From Paenibacillus elgii NBRC 100335 (GTDB taxonomy: Bacteria > Bacillota > Bacilli > Paenibacillales > NBRC-103111), in the NCBI RefSeq assembly GCF_004000865.1, contig NZ_BIMB01000034.1:1-64000 (forward strand): DNA of 64,000 nucleotides, given 5' to 3'. Numbering within the stretch: the first letter of the stretch is position 1; every line of letters begins with the position of its first letter. A program made the translations under genes and the position numbers. This document shows positions 43,916 to 52,341 of this stretch, one piece after another. The notes beneath the pieces are model-generated. The model made no database searches, had not been told where the DNA came from, and saw nothing but the letters and a program-made list of their open reading frames with translations.

Positions 43916-44924
43916 TAATATCATCTCCTCCGCCACGGGCGATGATGATTTCACCGGCTTCTTCCAAACGCCTGATCGTAGCTACGATGCGTGTTTGTGC
44001 TTCTTCGACGTCACGCAGTCGAACCGGACCCATGTATTCCATTTCTTCCCGGAACGTTTCGGCCATCCGCTTGGACATGTTTTTGAAAATGGCTTCCCGA
44101 ACTTCTTCGCTGGCCACTTTAAGCGCCAGTTGGAGGTCGGCATTCTCGATGTCGCGGATAATCCGTTGGATCGAACGGTTGTCGATGTTGACGATGTCTT
44201 CAAATACGAACATCCGCTTCTTGATTTCCTCGGCAAGCTCAGGATCCTGAATCTCGAGCGAGTCGAGGATCGTACGCTCTGTCCCGCGGTCGACGCCGTT
44301 CAAAATTTGAACGACGGCCGAAATCCCGCCGGCATTCGTATAGTCCTGCGTAACTGTGGCGGAAAGCTTCTGCTCAAGTACCCGCTCGACTTGGCTGATG
44401 ACCTCCGGCGACGTGCTGTCCATCAAGGCAACCCGTTTCGCCACATCCGCCTGCTTCTCCTGAGGAAGCGAAGACAGGATGATGGAGGCTTGCTCCGGCT
44501 GCAGGTACGCGAGAACCAGAGCAATGGTTTGTGAATTTTCATTCTGAATAAAGTTCAAGATTTGAGCAGGATCGGCTTTCCGGGCAAAATCGAAAGGTCT
44601 CACTTGAAGCGTCGCCGTCAACCGATTGATGATATCCAATGCTTTTTGAGATCCGAGCGCTTTCTCCAAAATCTCTTTCGCATAAGTGATACCGCCTTGC
44701 GATATGAATTCTTGGGCTAAGCAAATTTGATGGAACTCTGCCAAGATCGCTTCTTTTTCGGCGTTGTCAACTTTCCTGACATTGGCTATTTCCAAAGTGA
44801 GCTGCTCAATTTCTTCGTCACGCAGATGTTTAAAAATTTGAGCGGACACTTCCGGACCCAAACTAATCAAAAGTATTGCGGCTTTTTGTCGCCCCGTTAA
44901 ACCCGGTTGCTGTACTTTAGCCAA
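43908..44924 (-). CDS. fliG: Flagellar motor switch protein FliG
   Basis: FliG forms the top of the C ring and meets the stators. The protein of about 338 residues shows LTGRQKAAILLISLGPEVSA at the N-terminus, the middle domain EHPQT-like loop (here ENENSQTIALVLAYLQPEQA-type sequence) and the C-terminal torque helix with charged residues (KNMSKRMAETFREEMEYMGP). TTG at 44924 lies eight bases after AGAGGTG; GTG at 44933 abuts the ribosome binding site. Confidence 0.95.
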   Translation of the reverse strand: MAKVQQPGLTGRQKAAILLISLGPEVSAQIFKHLRDEEIEQLTLEIANVRKVDNAEKEAILAEFHQICLAQEFISQGGITYAKEILEKALGSQKALDIINRLTATLQVRPFDFARKADPAQILNFIQNENSQTIALVLAYLQPEQASIILSSLPQEKQADVAKRVALMDSTSPEVISQVERVLEQKLSATVTQDYTNAGGISAVVQILNGVDRGTERTILDSLEIQDPELAEEIKKRMFVFEDIVNIDNRSIQRIIRDIENADLQLALKVASEEVREAIFKNMSKRMAETFREEMEYMGPVRLRDVEEAQTRIVATIRRLEEAGEIIIARGGGDDIIV

Positions 44925-44937
44925 GTGTTGCACACCT

Positions 44938-46533
44938 CTATTCGTCTACTAACCAAGTGCGGAGCAGATTAACAAACTCTTCCGGCTTTTTCTTAGCAAG
45001 CTGTTCCAGCTGCTTGCGCACTTGATTTTCATTGTTCAAGTTATCGATATCGATGGTCGGGAATTCCACTCGCGGCGACTCGTCCAGAATTTCTTCTTCT
45101 TCCTCTTGCTGCGCCTTGCGTCTGCGCATAAACCAGTAGGCGCCTCCGCCAAGCAATGCAAGGGCCAGTCCGCCGAGCGCACCGTAGAGCAGCATCGAAT
45201 TCGTGCTCGTTCCCTGGCTTTCGTTCGTTCTAGCGAACGTGTGCGGAAACACAGTTACTTTTTTAAGTAGCTCCGCGTCCGTTATCTGTGGCTTGTTATC
45301 GGCCAAGCCTGCACGCACTACGTTGACGAGCATGTTCCGGATCTCATTCACCGTCTCTGGCGTAAGCGAGGCCGGATTTTGCGGATCGGGTGGTTCAATG
45401 CCGACGTTAATGCTTAAATCTTTTACTATGTAGGGCGTCATCTCAATTTCGTTCGTGATCCGGTTGACTTCCCGGTTTACCGTTTTTTGCACCTCTTCGG
45501 AATTCGTCTTTCCGTTGTTGCTGCTTCCCGGGTATCCTGGCACATCCGTCGCGCCCGTTCCCGGTACGCCGGACGTCCCTCCGCTGCCGTCGCTCGTATA
45601 GTTCTTTTGGATCTCTTGAATCGAAATATCGAGTCCGGTTTGGTCTACCGTATTCGGCGCAGTCACCAGCTGCTCTTTGCGTCTCGTCTGATCGAAGTTC
45701 ATTGTAGAGAACACACTTACGATCACTTTGTCCCGGCCGAGAATGGAGCCGAGCATTTGCTGCACGTTACGCTGCACGTCGTTTCTGAACTTGTTGTTGA
45801 TTTCGAACTGCTGCAAAGCGAGATTGGAAGCTCCGTTCACTTTACCGCTCGCCTTGGAGTACTCAAGCAGATCACCGTTTTGATCGGAAATCGTAATGTT
45901 CTCGACCGGCAGCCCTTTGATGCTGTGGGAAACCAAGTTATACATCGTATCGACCTTGGCCTGATCAAGCGTGTAGCCTGGCTTGACATCAAGCACGACG
46001 GAGGCCGATGCTTTCTCCGGTTGCTCCCCCTTCCGCAAGAACAAGCTTTCCTGTGGCAAGCTGATCAATACTTTCGAGCTTGCAATCGCATTGTTCGAGT
46101 TAATGAGCTGCTGCAGCTCGCCTTGAACAGCGTTCACGTATTTGACATCGAACTCTCTGTCCGTGGTGCCGAAGGTGCTGCTTTGGCTGAAGGCGCCATA
46201 GCCGACGTTGCCGTTTTTGTTCAAGCCTTGCGATTCGACGGCAAGCTTGACGCTGGCGACTTGACTGCGCGGTACGCCGATGCTTTTTCCGTCTTCGCTG
46301 AGCTGGTACGGGATTTTGGCGCCGTCCAAGTACGTTTTGATGGCCGCTGCATCGCTTGGCTGCAAGTTCGTGTAAGCCAAGGCGTACTCGGTTTTAGAAA
46401 AATTATAACTAATAATACCTACCGTCAGTATGACTAAAATCACAGTTGCGATAACAGTCCACTTTTGCGTTTTGCTGAATTGATTCCAATATTGCTTCGT
46501 TCGGTTCCAATATTGGAGCACATTTTCGTTCAC
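44938..46533 (-). CDS. fliF: Flagellar MS-ring protein FliF
   Basis: FliF builds the MS ring in the membrane. The 531-residue protein has membrane helices at about 24-43 and 443-466, ring-building motifs between them (about 48-220, including LQPSDAAAIKTYLDGAKIPY) and a C-terminal tail (about 495-531) that binds FliG. A Gly/Ser/Pro-rich insert (about 310-345) lies in the loop. The sizes are typical. Confidence 0.96.
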   Translation of the reverse strand: MNENVLQYWNRTKQYWNQFSKTQKWTVIATVILVILTVGIISYNFSKTEYALAYTNLQPSDAAAIKTYLDGAKIPYQLSEDGKSIGVPRSQVASVKLAVESQGLNKNGNVGYGAFSQSSTFGTTDREFDVKYVNAVQGELQQLINSNNAIASSKVLISLPQESLFLRKGEQPEKASASVVLDVKPGYTLDQAKVDTMYNLVSHSIKGLPVENITISDQNGDLLEYSKASGKVNGASNLALQQFEINNKFRNDVQRNVQQMLGSILGRDKVIVSVFSTMNFDQTRRKEQLVTAPNTVDQTGLDISIQEIQKNYTSDGSGGTSGVPGTGATDVPGYPGSSNNGKTNSEEVQKTVNREVNRITNEIEMTPYIVKDLSINVGIEPPDPQNPASLTPETVNEIRNMLVNVVRAGLADNKPQITDAELLKKVTVFPHTFARTNESQGTSTNSMLLYGALGGLALALLGGGAYWFMRRRKAQQEEEEEILDESPRVEFPTIDIDNLNNENQVRKQLEQLAKKKPEEFVNLLRTWLVDE

Positions 46534-46577
46534 TCTTTCACCCCATCTGATGAACCCTCGTCAGGTACGTTTGAAGA

Positions 46578-46880
46578 TTAGATTTGCGTTCTCATGATTT
46601 CTTGATAAGCCTCGATGACTTTGTTTCGCACTTGAACCGTGAGCTCTAATCCCAAGGACGCTTTTTCAGAGGCGATCATCAGTTGATGCACGTCGGAAAT
46701 TTCTCCTTTGACAAACTGTTCCTTCATGACATCGGAAGTGGACTGTTGGGTATTCAGGTCGGCGATCGCATCGCTCAAAAATTTTCCGAACTGGTCCGTA
46801 ACTTCAGCTGCGCTTGTTACTTTAGGCTGAACGGCGCCGGCAATCTGCTGCGGCTGCTGCAATTTCAGGGATTCGATCAT
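46578..46880 (-). CDS. fliE: Flagellar hook-basal body protein FliE
   Basis: FliE joins the MS ring to the rod. The 100-residue protein shows FGKFLSDAIADLNTQQSTSD and the conserved C-terminus LGLELTVQVRNKVIEAYQEI followed by MRTQI. It lies between flgC and fliF in the conserved order. Confidence 0.95.
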   Translation of the reverse strand: MIESLKLQQPQQIAGAVQPKVTSAAEVTDQFGKFLSDAIADLNTQQSTSDVMKEQFVKGEISDVHQLMIASEKASLGLELTVQVRNKVIEAYQEIMRTQI

Positions 46881-46902
46881 AATTATTACTCCTTTTCGTT
46901 AA

Positions 46903-47358
46903 CTATTTCCCGATTTCCAACGCTTTCCCGATCAAAGCTTTGGAAGCGTTCAATGCGGTGACGTTGGCTTCGTAGGACCGGGTAGCCGAGATCATATCGA
47001 CCATTTCTTTCAAAACGTCCACGTTGGGCAAAAGTACCATGCCGTTCTCGTCCGCATCCGGATGCGTCGGGTCGTAATGCTGCCTAAAAGGAGAAGGATC
47101 ATCTATCACTTGAGTTACCCGTACGCCGTCACCGGCTCCCGAATTTTTACCGGACATGGCATTGGCAAGCGAATCGGCGAAATTTTGCTGTTTTGGTTCG
47201 AAAGACACCAATTTGCGCGAATACGGAACCCATTTGCCGTTTACCATTCGCGCTCTTGTCGAATCCGCATTGGCGATGTTGGACGAAATGACGTCCATCC
47301 GAAAGCGCTGCGCCGTTAGTGCGGAAGAACTGATGTCAAATCCGTTTGTAAGTTTCAT
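46903..47358 (-). CDS. flgC: Flagellar proximal rod protein FlgC
   Basis: The 151-residue protein has the rod-family N-terminus FDISSSALTAQRFRMDVISS followed by NIANADSTR and the C-terminal LKEMVDMISATRSYEANVTA. It starts three bases after the flgB stop. Confidence 0.96.
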   Translation of the reverse strand: MKLTNGFDISSSALTAQRFRMDVISSNIANADSTRARMVNGKWVPYSRKLVSFEPKQQNFADSLANAMSGKNSGAGDGVRVTQVIDDPSPFRQHYDPTHPDADENGMVLLPNVDVLKEMVDMISATRSYEANVTALNASKALIGKALEIGK

Positions 47359-47361
47359 CCG

Positions 47362-47763
47362 TTACACTCTCCCGCCGATAGCTGTTCTGATTTTTTTGAT
47401 ATCGCCGCTAACTTGTTGGACCATTACGTTGTATCGAAGCTGGTTTTTGGCCATGAGCGCCATTTCGTAATCGATATCGACGTTATTCAAGTTGTTGTTA
47501 ATCATCGACTGGTTGTCACGAACGATTTGCGGTTCCGGCTTTGGCGGGCGGCCGATATAAAAATGTCTCGGGTCGGTCCGATACCCTTCAATCCCGGCTC
47601 CGTTCATTTCCTGCTGCAGCAGTTCTTCAAAACGAACTTCCGACCGTTTGAAAAAGGGCGTGTCGACATTTGCCACATTGTCGGCAATCACTTTTTGCCT
47701 AAGTGCGGCGGCATCCAGGGCACGCTCCAGCGTTTGAAATGAGGGTTTGCTTAAAATATTCAT
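47362..47763 (-). CDS. flgB: Flagellar proximal rod protein FlgB, first gene of the fla/che operon
   Basis: The 133-residue protein shows the rod motif ALRQKVIADNVANVDTPFFK and the C-terminus VDIDYEMALMAKNQLRYNVM. It is the first gene after the codY terminator, so it should head the large fla/che transcript. A modest GGGAG site precedes the ATG by seven bases. Confidence 0.95.
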   Translation of the reverse strand: MNILSKPSFQTLERALDAAALRQKVIADNVANVDTPFFKRSEVRFEELLQQEMNGAGIEGYRTDPRHFYIGRPPKPEPQIVRDNQSMINNNLNNVDIDYEMALMAKNQLRYNVMVQQVSGDIKKIRTAIGGRV

Positions 47764-47862
47764 GCGTTGACTCCCACTTTCCAGATGGATGATTCTGAAT
47801 CTAGTTATTCAACAAGATAACGTAATATCCTCCTTCCTTCGACATCTAAACATAAAAAAAAT

Positions 47863-47892
47863 ACAATACAGTTTGTCGTAAAATGTAGTAAA
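47863..47892 (-). promoter_or_regulatory. Candidate promoter region of the fla/che operon
   Basis: TTTACT (47887-47892) and TATTGT (47863-47868), 18 bases apart on the minus strand, make a weak sigma-A-like candidate in the AT-rich 160-base space between the codY terminator and flgB. A poorer candidate with TATAGA lies upstream near 47905. No clear SigD element is visible. An orphan ribosome-binding-like AAGGAGG lies downstream near 47828-47834 with no good open frame after it. Confidence 0.33.
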
Positions 47893-47940
47893 CGAGAACT
47901 ACATCTATATTGAGAGATCTTGGAAGTGAATACAATATGA

Positions 47941-47972
47941 AAAAAGCCCTATATTTGCATATAGAGCCCTAA
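47941..47972 (-). terminator. Rho-independent terminator after codY
   Basis: AGGGCUCUAUAU pairs with AUAUAGGGCUUU around a GCAA loop, using several G-U pairs, and six uridines follow. It lies about 35 bases after the codY stop and separates codY from the flagellar operon, perhaps incompletely. Confidence 0.75.
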
Positions 47973-48005
47973 ATGTTAAATATTTCACGTTTTTGAGAAT
48001 GTTGA

Positions 48006-48779
48006 CTACGCTTTCACACTTTGGATTCCAGCCATCAATTGATCGTTCAAAACACGAATGTATGTTCCCTTCATGCCAAGCGAACGCGTTTCAATGACAC
48101 CGGCGCTTTCCAGCTTACGCAGGGCATTGACAATCACCGAACGGGTAATCCCTACGCGATCCGCAATTTTGCTGGCCACAAGTAGGCCTTCCGACCCTTC
48201 AAGCTGCTCGAATATATGTTCGACTGCTTCCAGCTCGCTGAAGGATAACGAACCGACCGCCACCTGAACGACTGCTTTCCCCCGGGCTTCGATCTCAATC
48301 TGCTCCGCTTTTTCACGCAAAATCTCCATTGCCACAACAGTAGAACCATATTCCGCCAAAATTAGATCGTCATCGATAAACATGCCGTTGCGTTTTGTGA
48401 GAACAAGCGTTCCCAAACGTTCGCCGCCGCCGATAATCGGAACAATCGTCATGTAAAAGCCTGAATCATGCGAAATTTGTTGAAAGATATCGAATTCGCT
48501 GCCTGGCTCCAGGTTGGAGGACGTCTCCTCTACCTTGAGTAAAAGCTGGTTATATTCGGACGGAAACCGGTTTTCCTGTAACACCGTTTCGTTCACGCCA
48601 GCCTCGAATACGTGCGTTGTGAACGCGCTCCCCAGCACCTTTCCTCTCCGACTGACGACAAATATATCCGCCTGCAAAATATCGCTCAGCACCGCGGCCA
48701 TGTCCATAAAACTGACCGGGTTCCCCGCTTCCTTTTGCAGCAGTTTATTCAGCCTTCTCGTTTTCATCAAAAGTGTCAT
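48006..48779 (-). CDS. codY: GTP- and branched-chain amino acid-sensing repressor CodY
   Basis: CodY represses stationary-phase, nitrogen and, in B. subtilis, motility genes when GTP and isoleucine, leucine or valine are abundant. The protein of about 257 residues has the N-terminal GAF domain (about 1-155, [20 protein letters not shown] at the start) and the C-terminal winged helix ([20 protein letters not shown], about 200-220). ATG at 48779 is eight bases after GGAGG; the longer start at 48794 is less likely. It lies directly upstream of flgB, as in B. subtilis. Confidence 0.96.
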   Translation of the reverse strand: MTLLMKTRRLNKLLQKEAGNPVSFMDMAAVLSDILQADIFVVSRRGKVLGSAFTTHVFEAGVNETVLQENRFPSEYNQLLLKVEETSSNLEPGSEFDIFQQISHDSGFYMTIVPIIGGGERLGTLVLTKRNGMFIDDDLILAEYGSTVVAMEILREKAEQIEIEARGKAVVQVAVGSLSFSELEAVEHIFEQLEGSEGLLVASKIADRVGITRSVIVNALRKLESAGVIETRSLGMKGTYIRVLNDQLMAGIQSVKA

Positions 48780-48803
48780 TAGTCTTGCCTCCAAAGTTGA
48801 CGA

Positions 48804-50201
48804 TTACAAAATGTATTGGCTGAGATCCCGGTTCTGCACGATACCGGACAGCTTTTCCCTGACATACTCCGGTGAGATTATGATTTGCTCAAGCGTGATT
48901 TCCGGGGCCTCGAAGGACAAATCTTCCAGTAATTTCTCTAAAATGGTATGCAAACGGCGGGCGCCGATGTTGTCTGTATTCTGATTCACGTCAGCGGCAA
49001 TCCGGGCAATTTCCAGAATCGCTTCGTCAGAAAACTCGACACGTATTCCTTCAGTTTCCAGTAGTGCCGTATATTGTTTTGTCAAAGCATTTTTCGGCTC
49101 TTTTAATATGAGCACAAAGTCCTGCTCCGATAAACTGCTCAGCTCGACCCGAATGGGAAAACGCCCCTGAAGCTCGGGAATCAAATCCGACGGTTTCGCG
49201 ATATGGAATGCCCCTGCCGCCACAAACAGGATATAATCCGTTTTTACAGGGCCGTACTTGGTCATGACGGTCGATCCCTCGACAATAGGTAAAATGTCCC
49301 GCTGCACACCTTCACGTGAGACGTCCGGCCCACTGCCGCGGCTGGAGCTGCATATCTTATCGATCTCGTCGATGAAAATGATGCCCCCCTGCTCGGCCCG
49401 CTTCACCGCTTCCTGAATCACTTCGTCCATATCCAGAAGCTTTTGGGCTTCCTCTTGAAGCAGCACTTTGCGCGCTTCTTTGATCGGGAGCTTGCGCTTT
49501 TTCGTGCGCTTCGGCATCAGGCTTCCGAACAGCTCCTGCATATTCATGCCCGCTTGATCGTTGCCCTGTCCCGCCAGCATATCGAACATCGAAGGAGAGC
49601 TATCCTCCACCTCAATTTCGATCACTTGATTCTCAAGCTCGCCGCGCAGAAGGCGTTCCTTAACTTCCTGCCTCTGGGACGCAATCGACGAATCCGTTTC
49701 CGGCTCCGTATCCGTATGGCCCGCGTTCTGCTGGCCAAACAGCATTTCCAGCGGATTGCGCTGACCCCGGTGCTTGGAAGGACTAGGTACAAGGATGGAT
49801 ACGATCCGGTCGTGCACCATTTGCTCCGCACGGTCCTTAAGCTTATCGGTTTTCTCTGCTTTTACCATGCGGATCGACGTTTCCACCAAGTCCCGGACCA
49901 TCGACTCGACATCGCGTCCGACATATCCGACTTCCGTAAATTTGGTCGCCTCGACTTTGATAAACGGCGCATTGACCAGCTTAGCCATGCGGCGCGCGAT
50001 TTCCGTTTTGCCGACGCCAGTTGGCCCGATCATTAACAGGTTCTTCGGCGCGATCTCGTCGCGGAGCGATTCTTCAAGCAGGCTTCGGCGGTACCGGTTG
50101 CGCAGCGCGACAGCGACGGACTTCTTGGCCTGCTTCTGTCCGACGATATACTTATCCAATTCGGCTACGATTTCTCTGGGGGTTAAGGCTATTTGCTTCA
50201 A
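48804..50201 (-). CDS. hslU: HslU (ClpY) ATPase subunit of the HslUV protease
   Basis: HslU unfolds substrates for HslV. The protein of about 465 residues has Walker [12 protein letters not shown], the conserved pore motif [18 protein letters not shown], an inserted I domain (about 105-225), Walker [12 protein letters not shown] and the C-terminal sensor 2 region ending LSQYIL. The TTG at 50201 lies eight bases after AGGAGG and gives the family N-terminus [16 protein letters not shown]; the ATG at 50207 is only two bases from the ribosome binding site. Confidence 0.95.
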   Translation of the reverse strand: MKQIALTPREIVAELDKYIVGQKQAKKSVAVALRNRYRRSLLEESLRDEIAPKNLLMIGPTGVGKTEIARRMAKLVNAPFIKVEATKFTEVGYVGRDVESMVRDLVETSIRMVKAEKTDKLKDRAEQMVHDRIVSILVPSPSKHRGQRNPLEMLFGQQNAGHTDTEPETDSSIASQRQEVKERLLRGELENQVIEIEVEDSSPSMFDMLAGQGNDQAGMNMQELFGSLMPKRTKKRKLPIKEARKVLLQEEAQKLLDMDEVIQEAVKRAEQGGIIFIDEIDKICSSSRGSGPDVSREGVQRDILPIVEGSTVMTKYGPVKTDYILFVAAGAFHIAKPSDLIPELQGRFPIRVELSSLSEQDFVLILKEPKNALTKQYTALLETEGIRVEFSDEAILEIARIAADVNQNTDNIGARRLHTILEKLLEDLSFEAPEITLEQIIISPEYVREKLSGIVQNRDLSQYIL

Positions 50202-50218
50202 CGTCATAACCTCCTGGA

Positions 50219-50761
50219 TCATTCGATTTCTTCAACAATGATATTATGATTCGTAAACACGCAAATCTCGGCCGCCATCGTAAGCGCGGCATGGGCGATT
50301 TCCTTCGCACTCATCTGCGGCGCATAACGGTGCAACGCCCGGCCGGCGGCGAGCGCAAAGCTGCCCCCGGAACCGATCGCCAGGATGCCGTCATCCGGCT
50401 CGATGATTTCCCCGTTACCGGATAAAAGCAGCAGACCGCTTCGGTCCATCACGATCATCATCGCTTCCAGTCTGCGCAGCACGCGATCCTGGCGCCAATC
50501 TTTGGTCAGTTCGACGGCAGACCGCTGCAAATTGCCATGATGCTCTTCCAGCTTCGCCTCGAACTTCTCGAATAATGTAATCGCATCGGCGACTGAACCG
50601 GCAAACCCGGCTATGACATTGCCGCGATACAATCTTCTCACTTTTTTGGCTTGACTTTTCATGACCATGCTGTTGCCGAAGGTCACTTGTCCGTCCCCCG
50701 CAATAGCACCCTTGCCTTGATGGCGGACGGCAAAAATCGTCGTGGCGTGAAATTGCTCCAT
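50219..50761 (-). CDS. hslV: HslV (ClpQ) peptidase subunit
   Basis: HslV is the N-terminal nucleophile peptidase of HslUV. The 180-residue protein matches the family from [20 protein letters not shown] onward, with [20 protein letters not shown] and [18 protein letters not shown]. It begins MEQFHA before TTI. E. coli exposes Thr directly after Met, and B. subtilis ClpQ has a serine at position 2; here residue 2 is Glu. Activity would need removal of the six-residue presequence to expose Thr7, or another mechanism. Confidence 0.95.
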   Translation of the reverse strand: MEQFHATTIFAVRHQGKGAIAGDGQVTFGNSMVMKSQAKKVRRLYRGNVIAGFAGSVADAITLFEKFEAKLEEHHGNLQRSAVELTKDWRQDRVLRRLEAMMIVMDRSGLLLLSGNGEIIEPDDGILAIGSGGSFALAAGRALHRYAPQMSAKEIAHAALTMAAEICVFTNHNIIVEEIE

Positions 50762-50886
50762 GGGCCCGATATCCTCCTCATTGTAAAGAAAAGCTTCGGA
50801 TTAAGCGCTTTTCCGCCCACAATAGCACTTGCTGCGGGCTTCCGGAACTTCGCAGATGCTGCATAAATTAGTTGTCAACAAGACGA

Positions 50887-50912
50887 AAACTAAGCTGTTT
50901 CAAGCTTAGTTT
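50887..50912 (-). terminator. Rho-independent terminator after trmFO
   Basis: A perfect 10 bp stem (AAACTAAGCT / AGCTTAGTTT) with a six-base loop is followed by UCGUCUUGUUG. It lies about 65 bases after trmFO. The U-tract is interrupted but the first arm end adds uridines. Confidence 0.7.
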
Positions 50913-50919
50913 GGCGAAG

Positions 50920-50939
50920 GCTCCGCGCTGTGACGGAGC
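50920..50939 (-). terminator. Second hairpin just upstream of the trmFO terminator
   Basis: GCTCCG and CGGAGC form a 6 bp GC-rich stem with an eight-base loop. Alone it lacks a U-tract; it may strengthen the adjoining terminator or protect the 3' end. Confidence 0.35.
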
Positions 50940-50978
50940 AAGATTATATTCGTGATCTATCGTAACACAGTACATGTT

Positions 50979-52307
50979 TTATTTACAAGGCGAATTGTAT
51001 AGGTTTTGTGAAAAATTCTGAATTTTCTCAATTGCTCGCATAGCGATTTTTTCGTATTTGAGCTTCTTGTTCTTGATCTTCTCATCAAGCGGCGCAAACA
51101 GCCCGAAATTGGCGTTCATCGGCTGAAAATGCTTGAAATCGGCCGTCGTGATGTATTGCGCCATGCTGCCGAGCGCGGTATCCGGTGGCAGTACGACCAA
51201 TTCTTCGCCTTTGGCGTAACGCGCCGCGTTTATCCCTGCAAGGAGGCCCGAAGCGGCCGATTCGACGTATCCTTCGACGCCGGTCATCTGTCCCGCAAAG
51301 AACAGGCTGTCCCGGTCTCTGAACTGGTACGTAGGGCGCAGCAGCCTCGGCGAATTGATGAACGTATTGCGGTGCATAACCCCGTACCGGACAAACTCCG
51401 CGTTTTCCAATCCGGGAATAAGGGAAAAGACCCGCTTCTGTTCGCCCCACTTCAAGTGGGTCTGAAAGCCTACTAAATTATAAAGCGTGCCCGCCGCGTT
51501 ATCCTGACGCAGCTGAACGACTGCATAAGGCAATTCGCCGGTATGCGGATTGATTAGACCAACCGGCTTCATCGGACCGAATAAAACGGTTTGCCGGCCG
51601 CGCTTCACCATCACTTCGATCGGCATGCAGCCTTCGAAATAAATCTCTTTCTCGAACTCCTTCATCGGCGCCGTTTCCGCAGAGATTAGGGCCTCATAGA
51701 ACGTCGTGAATTCCTCTTCGGTCATCGGACAGTTCAAATAGGCCGCCTCCCCCTTATCATAACGGGAGGCAAGGTAAACCTTGCTCATATCGATCGATTC
51801 TTTTTCCACAATCGGCGCTGCCGCATCATAGAAGTATAGGTACTCCTCGCCCGTCAGCTCCTGCAAATGCTTGGAAAGCGCAGGCGAAGTCAGCGGTCCG
51901 GTCGCAACGACGACAATTCCTTCGGGAAGCGACTCCAGCTCCTCGTTGCGCACCTCGATCAGCGGATGGTTGCGCAGCAGGGACGTCACTTCGCCCGAGA
52001 AGCCGTCCCGGTCGACGGCAAGCGCCCCGCCGGCCGGAACGGCATGCTTGTCGGCTGCGCGCAATATTAACGAGTTCAGGATGCGCATTTCTTCCTTTAA
52101 TACGCCTACTGCATTCGTCAATCCGTTCGCCCGCAGCGAATTGCTGCAAACAAGCTCGGCAAATTGATCGGAAATGTGCGCCGGCGTTTTTTTCACGGGA
52201 CGCATTTCATATAAAACAACCGGCACGCCTTGGCTTGCGATTTGCCACGCAGCTTCGCTGCCAGCCAAGCCCGCGCCGATGACAGTCACTTTCGGTAAAA
52301 CAGTCAA
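50979..52307 (-). CDS. trmFO: tRNA (uracil-54-C5)-methyltransferase TrmFO, folate dependent
   Basis: TrmFO makes ribothymidine at position 54 of tRNA using methylene-tetrahydrofolate and FAD. The 442-residue protein begins with the FAD-binding [20 protein letters not shown] and shows [20 protein letters not shown] and the C-terminal FAD site [23 protein letters not shown] at 52307 is eight bases after AGGAGG. It follows topA by 34 bases, so the two are probably cotranscribed. Confidence 0.95.
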   Translation of the reverse strand: MTVLPKVTVIGAGLAGSEAAWQIASQGVPVVLYEMRPVKKTPAHISDQFAELVCSNSLRANGLTNAVGVLKEEMRILNSLILRAADKHAVPAGGALAVDRDGFSGEVTSLLRNHPLIEVRNEELESLPEGIVVVATGPLTSPALSKHLQELTGEEYLYFYDAAAPIVEKESIDMSKVYLASRYDKGEAAYLNCPMTEEEFTTFYEALISAETAPMKEFEKEIYFEGCMPIEVMVKRGRQTVLFGPMKPVGLINPHTGELPYAVVQLRQDNAAGTLYNLVGFQTHLKWGEQKRVFSLIPGLENAEFVRYGVMHRNTFINSPRLLRPTYQFRDRDSLFFAGQMTGVEGYVESAASGLLAGINAARYAKGEELVVLPPDTALGSMAQYITTADFKHFQPMNANFGLFAPLDEKIKNKKLKYEKIAMRAIEKIQNFSQNLYNSPCK

Positions 52308-52341
52308 CTTCCGTTCCTCCTATATGAAGCCAGATGACAAG

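Noticed and set aside
47780-47800. Possible CodY box around a TTCAGAA palindrome upstream of flgB
   Set aside because: Against AATTTTCWGAAAATT it has about six mismatches, too many to call a site.
50845-50880. TTGACA upstream of hslV as a promoter
   Set aside because: A perfect -35 is present but no acceptable -10 lies 16 to 19 bases downstream.
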